Assembly (NCBI GenBank): GCA_003158365.1
Contig: PMIW01000149.1
Coordinates: forward strand, 9,075 to 14,772
Length of the DNA: 5,698 nucleotides
Source: Ignavibacteriota bacterium
GTDB taxonomy: Bacteria > Bacteroidota > Ignavibacteria > Tepidaquicellales > Tepidaquicellaceae
Reading direction: 5' to 3'
Part shown: positions 1-4,584 of the stretch, in pieces
Layout: the number at the start of each line of letters is the position of its first letter
How positions within the stretch are numbered: position 1 is the stretch's first letter
Notes under the pieces: generated by a model
Database searches by the model: none
What the model was told of the DNA's origin: nothing
What the model saw: only the letters and a program-made list of their open reading frames with translations
Translations under genes and position numbers: made by a program

Positions 1-369
1 GAAGAAGTACAGGAAAAAATCAACGAAAGAAGTTCGATGGGTGCAGTCGGAAACCTCGATGCATATATGAAATTCAAAGCCGCACAGTCGCTCGAAAAAG
101 CCGCTGAAAACCAGGGCGGAGGCGGAATGGCAGGTATGGGTGCGGGCATGGGCGCAGGAATGCTGATGGCAAATATGATGGGTCAATCGATGCAGAATGT
201 TAACCAGGGTCAGCAGGGCGGTGGACAGCAGCAGCAGCCTGCAGAACCAAAAATGTCGGTAGATGAGATTATGAGCGCAATAGAGAAGCTGGGAAAAATG
301 AAAGATGCGGGACTTATTACGCAGGAAGAATTTGACGTAAAGAAAAAAGAATTACTGGCAAAGATGTAA
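1..369 (+). CDS. SPFH/band-7 (YdjI-like) protein with C-terminal SHOCT-like domain, 3' part
   Basis: Only the last 122 codons are present. The frame is open from base 1, so the ATG at 37 is internal and the gene starts upstream of the window. The visible part has three sections. Residues 1-36 are a charged helical stretch (EEVQEKINERSS, then GNLDAYMKFKAAQSLEKAA) typical of the end of the SPFH coiled coil in YdjI-like proteins, often labelled 'virion core protein'. Next comes a low-complexity linker of about 45 residues rich in Gly, Met and Gln. Last is a helical hairpin of about 35 residues (SVDEIMSAIEKLGKMKDAG, then LITQEEFDVKKKELLAKM) that matches the SHOCT pattern of two short helices around D-A-G-x-I/L-T-x-E-E-F. 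SPFH proteins form membrane-associated oligomers. In Bacillus subtilis, as I recall, YdjI links membrane partners to PspA. The zinc-ribbon genes downstream fit that role. Family assignment is strong, but the SPFH domain itself is outside the window. Confidence 0.82.
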   Translation, partial: EEVQEKINERSSMGAVGNLDAYMKFKAAQSLEKAAENQGGGGMAGMGAGMGAGMLMANMMGQSMQNVNQGQQGGGQQQQPAEPKMSVDEIMSAIEKLGKMKDAGLITQEEFDVKKKELLAKM

Positions 370-405
370 TCACTGATTACACAGATTTCACTGATTGCGC
401 TGAAA
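370..405. repeat. two imperfect 18-bp direct repeats
   Basis: TCACTGATT occurs at 370-378 and again at 388-396, exactly 18 bp later. The following nine bases are partly conserved, with about 13 of 18 positions equal over the two units. The pair starts within the stop region of the SPFH gene and overlaps the left inner inverted repeat. Confidence 0.55.
384..402 (+). repeat. left inner inverted repeat of the GxxExxY cassette
   Basis: GATTTCACTGATTGCGCTG. Its reverse complement matches 915-933 at 18 of 19 positions; the only difference is G at 397 against T in the other copy's reverse complement. The word is asymmetric, so the inverted match is not just self-palindromy. Confidence 0.7.
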
Positions 406-479
406 AGAACTTGATTTTATTATGGTTACAATTTAAATGTTTTTTTTTATTAATATTCAACATTTAAAAATAATTTAAA

Positions 480-887
480 TTGATTGATAGTAAGTATAAA
501 TACTCTGATATTACGGAAAAGATAATTGGTTGTTCTTTTAATGTCCATAAGCAACTTGGAAATGGTTTTCCCGAAGTAATTTATCACAGGTGCCTGGAAA
601 TAGAATTTAATAAATCCGGATTAAAATATAAAACAGAATCAGGTGTACCGATTTATTATGATAATATTGAAGTAGGAAAACGCAGAGCTGATTTCGTAGT
701 TGAAGATAATGTTCTTTTGGAAATAAAAGCAATGCAAACGATTGAAGATATTTGTGTTTCACAAACCTTGAATTATTTGAAAGCTTTTAATCTTGAAGTT
801 GGATTATTAGTTAATTTTGGCGAGAAAAGCTTAAAAGTCAAAAGATTTATTAATACTTTAAAACAAGAAACTGTAAAGTCAGTTTAG
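480..887 (+). CDS. GxxExxY protein (PD-(D/E)XK nuclease-like fold)
   Basis: This is a 135-residue protein of the GxxExxY family, near full family length. The name motif is G29-F-P-E32-V-I-Y35, preceded by the usual N-terminal DITEKIIGCSFNVHKQLGNG. A PD-(D/E)XK-like signature follows: D71 in RRADFVV and E81-I-K83 in VLLEIKA. The biochemical role of the family is not established. The residues suggest a nuclease-type fold, but activity is an inference. The start is TTG at 480: an in-frame TAA lies at 471 and there is no in-frame ATG before the conserved N-terminus, so TTG is the only standard choice. There is no Shine-Dalgarno sequence; the leader is all A/T. The gene is AT-richer than its neighbours and lies between inverted repeats, separating the SPFH gene from the zinc-ribbon genes. 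This suggests later insertion and not a functional partnership with them. Confidence 0.88.
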   Translation: MIDSKYKYSDITEKIIGCSFNVHKQLGNGFPEVIYHRCLEIEFNKSGLKYKTESGVPIYYDNIEVGKRRADFVVEDNVLLEIKAMQTIEDICVSQTLNYLKAFNLEVGLLVNFGEKSLKVKRFINTLKQETVKSV

Positions 888-914
888 TTTAAAACAATTT
901 GACATGCATTTATA

Positions 915-933
915 CAGCGAAATCAGTGAAATC
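915..933 (-). repeat. right inner inverted repeat of the GxxExxY cassette
   Basis: CAGCGAAATCAGTGAAATC, the inverted partner of 384-402 with one mismatch in 19. It begins 27 bases after the stop codon of the GxxExxY gene. The 82 bases from here to about 1015 are A/T-rich and hold no gene. Confidence 0.7.
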
Positions 934-1018
934 AAATATTTTCGATGGTATAAAAACAAAATAAGCAATATTTATTTATAATTTAGAAAATTTTTAATTT
1001 AGTATAATCAGTGATATT

Positions 1019-1828
1019 ATGAACGAATTAACCTCCTCAAAGATTATCTGTCCGCAGTGTGCGGGAGAAAATGAAGTTCCGATTGATGAAAAGTTCACCG
1101 AGTGCGTATTCTGCGGCTCGGCAATTTACATCGATAAAAAGAAAATCGTTTCCCACTTCGTGATTAATTCCAACTTTAAGAAAGAGGAAGCGGAAGGAAA
1201 CCTGAGAAGATGGATGGCGGGAAATTTCCAGGTGAAGGACCTCGACAAGCTTGCGCAAATATCCCAGATGTCTTTTTATTATTTCCCGATGTGGTATTTT
1301 AAAACCGATAAATCATCGGGCGAGACAATTTATCTTCAGCCTGCATCTTCCACTTCGATTTCGGAAATCAAGAAAATAAATATTCCCGCAGGGAACCTGA
1401 AAGTCTTCAACAAAAAAGAATTTAATGAAAGCGAGTTTGTCGCTCCGGATGTGCTTTTCGATTCTGCTCAAAGCTGGCTGAAGGAAACAGGTGTAAATCT
1501 GGATACAGTTGAGACATCTAACCTCGTGCACATTCCTTTTTACCAGTTCTATTACAATTTCGAGGGAAAGCAATACACTGCGCTGGTGGAAGCATCGTCG
1601 GGAAAAGTCTATGCAAACCTATGGCCTGCAAAAAGCGAGGCACCGTTCAGGATTATGTTTGCGCTTTGCTTAATAGCATTTTTTGTAATCAGCATATTAG
1701 GATTACTTGTCGGAGCATGGGACAAGCAGGCATTTTTAATGTCTGACATGGCAGTGAAAATAATCGGGTACGGAGTAGCGTCGGTTCCGCTTATTCTCAT
1801 AGCATATTTTATTGCTAAAAAAGTTTAA
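1019..1828 (+). CDS. TFIIB-type zinc-ribbon membrane protein, first paralogue
   Basis: A 269-residue protein with no certain function. It opens with a zinc ribbon, C11-PQ-C14 and C29-VF-C32, spaced CX2C-X14-CX2C. A soluble part of about 175 residues follows, in which the strand motif appears twice: YFPMW at 88-92 and HIPFY at 171-175. Two hydrophobic segments close the protein, at about 212-232 and 246-266, with a short KKV end. There is no signal peptide, so the ribbon probably faces the cytoplasm with the protein anchored by a C-terminal hairpin. The next gene has the same layout and starts 33 bases downstream, which suggests one operon. I compare it with B. subtilis YdjG, a membrane partner of the SPFH protein YdjI, from memory. 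The start ATG follows an A/T leader without a Shine-Dalgarno sequence; no earlier in-frame start is preferred. Confidence 0.83.
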   Translation: MNELTSSKIICPQCAGENEVPIDEKFTECVFCGSAIYIDKKKIVSHFVINSNFKKEEAEGNLRRWMAGNFQVKDLDKLAQISQMSFYYFPMWYFKTDKSSGETIYLQPASSTSISEIKKINIPAGNLKVFNKKEFNESEFVAPDVLFDSAQSWLKETGVNLDTVETSNLVHIPFYQFYYNFEGKQYTALVEASSGKVYANLWPAKSEAPFRIMFALCLIAFFVISILGLLVGAWDKQAFLMSDMAVKIIGYGVASVPLILIAYFIAKKV

Positions 1829-1861
1829 AAAAATTTTATAAAGAGTATAAATAATTTAATT

Positions 1862-3007
1862 ATGGAACAGGATACTTCCGAACAAACCACCACTCAGGCA
1901 ATTAAACTGAAGAAGGAAAAAGTTATCAAGGGAATAACATGTCCTTCCTGTGGCGGCGCTTTGGATTTGAGAGAAGGATTAAAAGCGTTTAACTGCAGGT
2001 ATTGCAGTACGCTTCTTGTAGTCAAAGGCGAAAGCGGTGCCATAAAATACTACGTTCCTAAAAAAGTAAGCCGTGACGATGCTATTAAAAAAGCAAAGGC
2101 CTGGCTGGGTTCGGGAATGGCAAAAGCAAAAGGTCTTCAGGCAAATTCAAAAATTGATGAAGCATTCCTCACTTACATTCCGTACTGGAGAGTCCGCGCA
2201 GATGTGGTCGGCTGGGTTTTCGGACAGGAAGAAAAAAGCACAAGCAACGGAACGACATACGAAGACAAGGAAATTAAAATTCAGCGGACTTACGACAGCA
2301 CATTTCCTGCCTGCGATGTGGCAGAGCTTGGCGTAAAGAAAGTAAACCTCGAAGGAGATGAAATTCTTCCGGTAAATTTCGAAGACCTTCAGCAGCAGGG
2401 TATGGTATTCAATATAATTTCTTCCGAAGAAGAAATCGTAGGCAAAGCAAGAACATATTTTTCGGAAGATTCAAAAAAGTCAGCATCGCTTTCAAGAATT
2501 TCATTCGAGCATCTTGACCTGGTCAGGAACGATGTGAATGTAGTTTATTATCCTCTCTGGGTAATCAGATACATATATGCAAACAGGACATACCAGGTTG
2601 TGGTTGACGGCGAAGACGGAACAATCTGCTACGGCAAAGCGCCCGGCAGCAGCCTTTTCCGCGCAATCGCGGGAATCTATGCAACAGCAGCGGGAATGTT
2701 TCTTGCGACTCTTTTTGAAATTTTTAAATATTCTACATCCAAACTTGCATTCGCTGCCTACATATTCTGCCTTATACTTGGAATAAGTTTAATGACATGG
2801 GGTTATAAAAAATTCAGGTACGGAGGCGAAATAGAGGAAGGGACGGGACTGGTTGCAGACGAGAAATCGCAATTCAGCTTATTAAAAGATTCAGGAACAA
2901 TATCAAGCATGCTCGGCGGAAGCCCTGCGGGTGCAGCTAAATCCGCACTGGCATCGGTTGCAGTCGGCTCTATTATCGGTTCTTTGCTTAGCGGCGGTGA
3001 CGATTAA
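1862..3007 (+). CDS. TFIIB-type zinc-ribbon membrane protein, second paralogue
   Basis: A 381-residue protein and the largest of the three zinc-ribbon paralogues. A Lys/Thr-rich N-terminus of about 25 residues precedes the ribbon C27-PS-C30 and C45-RY-C48, which has the same CX2C-X14-CX2C spacing as its neighbours. The strand motif appears as YIPYW (105-109) and YYPLW (229-233). The first lies 57 residues after the last ribbon cysteine, against 56 in the upstream paralogue. After the second motif both proteins have a short strand pair (YQVVVDGEDG here, YTALVEASSG there) and then the membrane hairpin, here about 268-285 and 295-314. Unlike its neighbour it has a further tail of about 65 residues ending in a Gly/Ala/Ser-rich hydrophobic stretch (about 353-378) and GGDD. 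This may be a membrane-surface or third hydrophobic segment. Likely role: membrane partner of the SPFH protein, by context only. Confidence 0.83.
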   Translation: MEQDTSEQTTTQAIKLKKEKVIKGITCPSCGGALDLREGLKAFNCRYCSTLLVVKGESGAIKYYVPKKVSRDDAIKKAKAWLGSGMAKAKGLQANSKIDEAFLTYIPYWRVRADVVGWVFGQEEKSTSNGTTYEDKEIKIQRTYDSTFPACDVAELGVKKVNLEGDEILPVNFEDLQQQGMVFNIISSEEEIVGKARTYFSEDSKKSASLSRISFEHLDLVRNDVNVVYYPLWVIRYIYANRTYQVVVDGEDGTICYGKAPGSSLFRAIAGIYATAAGMFLATLFEIFKYSTSKLAFAAYIFCLILGISLMTWGYKKFRYGGEIEEGTGLVADEKSQFSLLKDSGTISSMLGGSPAGAAKSALASVAVGSIIGSLLSGGDD

Positions 3008-3018
3008 AAAACGCTCTC

Positions 3019-3046
3019 TGTCATTCCCGCATGCTCTTAGCGGGAA
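3019..3046. repeat. REP-like palindrome in the gap between zinc-ribbon genes two and three
   Basis: TTCCCGC (3024-3030) and GCGGGAA (3040-3046) form a 7-bp stem around a 9-base loop, preceded by TGTCA. The stem is far more GC-rich than the surrounding gap. The wording TGTCATTCCCGC with GCGGGAA closely resembles dispersed palindromic repeats that I recall from many bacterial genomes; I could not check this. A weaker CCAC/GTGG hairpin follows at 3048-3062. No T-tract follows, so a standard intrinsic terminator is unlikely, although the hairpin could still stabilise or attenuate the upstream transcript. Confidence 0.6.
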
Positions 3047-3077
3047 ACCACTTTAAATGTGGGAAAATATTTAATCG

Positions 3078-3106
3078 TTCTTATTAATTAAAAGGGTAAT
3101 TATAAT
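3078..3106 (+). promoter_or_regulatory. possible promoter for the third zinc-ribbon gene
   Basis: A perfect TATAAT lies at 3101-3106, 16 bases before the ATG at 3123. A poor -35 candidate, TTCTTA (3078-3083), sits 17 bases upstream of it. The gap here is 115 bases, longer than that between the first two paralogues, and contains a palindrome, so a separate promoter is plausible. In such A/T-rich sequence TATAAT can easily arise by chance, and FCB bacteria often use a different consensus. Confidence 0.22.
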
Positions 3107-3122
3107 TTCAATAATTAATATT

Positions 3123-3728
3123 ATGTCAGATTTTAAATTAGAAGCAATAAAGTGCAAAAACTGCGGAAGCGGTCTGGTTGTGGAAATCAACGATTACGTT
3201 ACATATTGCGGAAGCTGCGGAAGCGGTTTCGAGATAGTGAACGGAGAGCTTCAGCCGATTGAAATTAATTTTTCATCGATTGCAATTCCCGGAAATGCCG
3301 AGGTGGTGTATAAACCGTTCTGGCTCATGAAAACAAAAGTGGACATACTCGAGCGGACTGCTGCCGGGGGATTCATGAAAAATTTATTCGGCGGCGCATC
3401 GGATTCATCGGGAGAAATCACATTTTACATTCCGGCTTTTTATTGCACGCTGGATAGTCTGAAGAAAATTGCATCTTCATTTACACAAAAGAATCCGGTT
3501 GCCTCCCCTCAGAAATTCAATGCAAAGCTAACGGGTTTTGCATACGGAAAAGATGATGCGAAAAAGCTCGCGGAGTTTTTGCTGATTTCATTCGAAGCGG
3601 AAAAAAGCGATACCATGAAAACTTTCAGATATAATATTGATTTTAATTCCTGCGAAATACTCGGAATACCTTATTACAAGGAAAAAGACGGAAGGCTGAA
3701 AGACGCAGTGCTCGGAATAGAATTATAG
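3123..3728 (+). CDS. zinc-ribbon protein, third (soluble) paralogue
   Basis: A 201-residue protein of unknown function. The ribbon is C11-KN-C14 and C29-GS-C32, again CX2C-X14-CX2C. A single strand motif, YKPFW (63-67), follows. The next segment, SSGEITFYIPA ending in LKKI, lines up with SSGETIYLQPA ending in IKKI in the first paralogue, supporting common descent by eye. Only 30 residues separate the ribbon from the strand motif, about 25 fewer than in the other two. There is no hydrophobic hairpin or signal peptide, so it is probably cytoplasmic; it may bind the membrane paralogues or the SPFH protein. The ATG at 3123 is preceded by an A/T leader (ATAATTAATATT) very like those of the other two zinc-ribbon genes. 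Confidence 0.78.
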   Translation: MSDFKLEAIKCKNCGSGLVVEINDYVTYCGSCGSGFEIVNGELQPIEINFSSIAIPGNAEVVYKPFWLMKTKVDILERTAAGGFMKNLFGGASDSSGEITFYIPAFYCTLDSLKKIASSFTQKNPVASPQKFNAKLTGFAYGKDDAKKLAEFLLISFEAEKSDTMKTFRYNIDFNSCEILGIPYYKEKDGRLKDAVLGIEL

Positions 3729-3774
3729 TTTTAAATATTCTTCGCACCAAAACACAAAACGAAAAAGATTTTAT

Positions 3775-4560
3775 ATGCTTTGTAAAATATGTTCGGCAAA
3801 TACAGAACCATTCTCAAAAGCTGAGATATTAAATAAATACACGATACAATATTTCAAATGCCCCGCTTGCGGTTTCATTCAGACGGAAGAACCTTATTGG
3901 CTGGAAGAAGCATATTCGGAAGTGATTAACCGCAGCGACATAGGACTTCTCGCGCGCAACCTCGATTTATCGAAAACCACCAAAGCAATATTATTATTTT
4001 TATTTGATAAAAGAAAAAAGTTTCTCGACTATGGAGCGGGATACGGAGTATTTGTAAGGCTTATGAGGGATTTTGGTTTTGATTTTTACTGGACAGATAA
4101 ATATTCCGAAAATATTTTCGCAAAAGATTTCGAAGCGGATGAAAAAGAGAAATTTGAAGTGCTGACCGCTTATGAAGTATTCGAGCATCTTCTTAATCCT
4201 GCGGAAGAACTTGAAAACATGCTGAAATATTCGGAGAATATTCTGTTCAGCACATTTCTGATTCCTGCAGGCAATCCGAAACCCGGGGAATGGTGGTATT
4301 ATGCGACTGACCACGGACAGCATATTGCGCTGTATTCAAAAAAATCACTTGAAGTGCTTGCAAAAAAATTTGAATTGAATTTTTATACGAACGGAAAAAA
4401 TCTTCACCTTTTTTCAAGAAAGAAAAAAAGTAATTTTATTTTTAAAATGATTTCTTTTCCATTTGCTGCGGGAATGCTGAGTCCGTTTTTAAGTAAAAAG
4501 TCTCTACTCGACGATGACTATAAAATGATTTTAGAAAGACTGAAAAACTCAAAAACATAA
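3775..4560 (+). CDS. class I SAM-dependent methyltransferase with N-terminal zinc motif
   Basis: A 261-residue enzyme. The N-terminus has two CX2C pairs, C3/C6 and C29/C32, with 22 residues between them, a zinc-binding arrangement common in methyltransferases of surface-glycan clusters. The Rossmann fold follows: motif I is LDYGAGYG (84-91), the probable acidic end of strand two is D108 in WTDKY, and AYEVFEHL (132-139) is the post-II motif. Conserved-looking blocks EEPYWLEEAYSE and WWYYATDHGQH flank the core; I associate both with capsule and lipopolysaccharide-cluster methyltransferases. The substrate is unknown, perhaps a sugar or a lipid-linked glycan precursor. The flippase reading frame overlaps or abuts its 3' end, so the two are probably co-transcribed. 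The ATG at 3775 lies just before the first cysteine pair, and 46 bases separate it from the zinc-ribbon genes. It is probably functionally unrelated to them. Confidence 0.87.
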   Translation: MLCKICSANTEPFSKAEILNKYTIQYFKCPACGFIQTEEPYWLEEAYSEVINRSDIGLLARNLDLSKTTKAILLFLFDKRKKFLDYGAGYGVFVRLMRDFGFDFYWTDKYSENIFAKDFEADEKEKFEVLTAYEVFEHLLNPAEELENMLKYSENILFSTFLIPAGNPKPGEWWYYATDHGQHIALYSKKSLEVLAKKFELNFYTNGKNLHLFSRKKKSNFIFKMISFPFAAGMLSPFLSKKSLLDDDYKMILERLKNSKT

Positions 4561-4584
4561 ACACGAAGACACAAAGACACATAG
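4561..4584 (+). repeat. three-copy 8-bp tandem repeat before the flippase
   Basis: Three consecutive 8-bp units, ACACGAAG, ACACAAAG and ACACATAG, begin one base after the methyltransferase stop codon. The last unit contains the ATA at 4581 that is the best-placed flippase start. Eight is not a multiple of three, so a change in copy number would shift any frame reading across it. Confidence 0.65.

Larger units (their letters stand above)
369..1015. mobile_element. candidate inserted cassette: inverted repeats around a GxxExxY gene
   Basis: Two nested pairs of inverted repeats enclose the gene at 480-887. The inner pair (384-402 and 915-933) is 19 bp with one mismatch. The outer pair (369-379 and 1005-1015) is an exact 11-bp inverted match, ATCACTGATTA against TAATCAGTGAT. 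The outer core is itself nearly palindromic, so this pair is weaker evidence. The interior is visibly richer in A/T than the flanking genes. The left end coincides with the last base of the upstream stop codon and the right end lies three bases before the next ATG. No transposase is encoded and no clear target-site duplication is seen, so any movement would have to be non-autonomous or recombinational. It could alternatively be a chance gathering of regulatory palindromes. Confidence 0.5.

Noticed and set aside
370..405. CRISPR-like repeat
   Set aside because: There are only two imperfect adjacent units with no spacers.
403..449. Intrinsic terminator ending in the T-run at 440-448
   Set aside because: No credible stem precedes the T-run; the upstream sequence is made of direct, not inverted, repeats at short range.
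363..1021. Target-site duplication at the ends of the GxxExxY cassette
   Set aside because: The flanks GATGTA and ATTATG do not form a direct repeat, and shifting the ends by one or two bases does not help.
1037..1800. Three minus-strand open frames (1037-1258, 1313-1573, 1609-1800)
   Set aside because: They lie wholly inside the first zinc-ribbon gene, show no domain-like pattern and have no start context of their own.
2073..2786. Two plus-strand open frames in another phase (2073-2336, 2577-2786)
   Set aside because: They overlap the second zinc-ribbon gene completely, and their translations look like out-of-frame coding sequence.
3024..3046. Hairpin as a Rho-independent terminator
   Set aside because: The stem is good but is followed by AACCACTTTAAATG, with no T-tract.
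4000..4323. Minus-strand open frame of 107 codons
   Set aside because: It lies antisense inside the methyltransferase over its Rossmann motifs and has no recognisable features.
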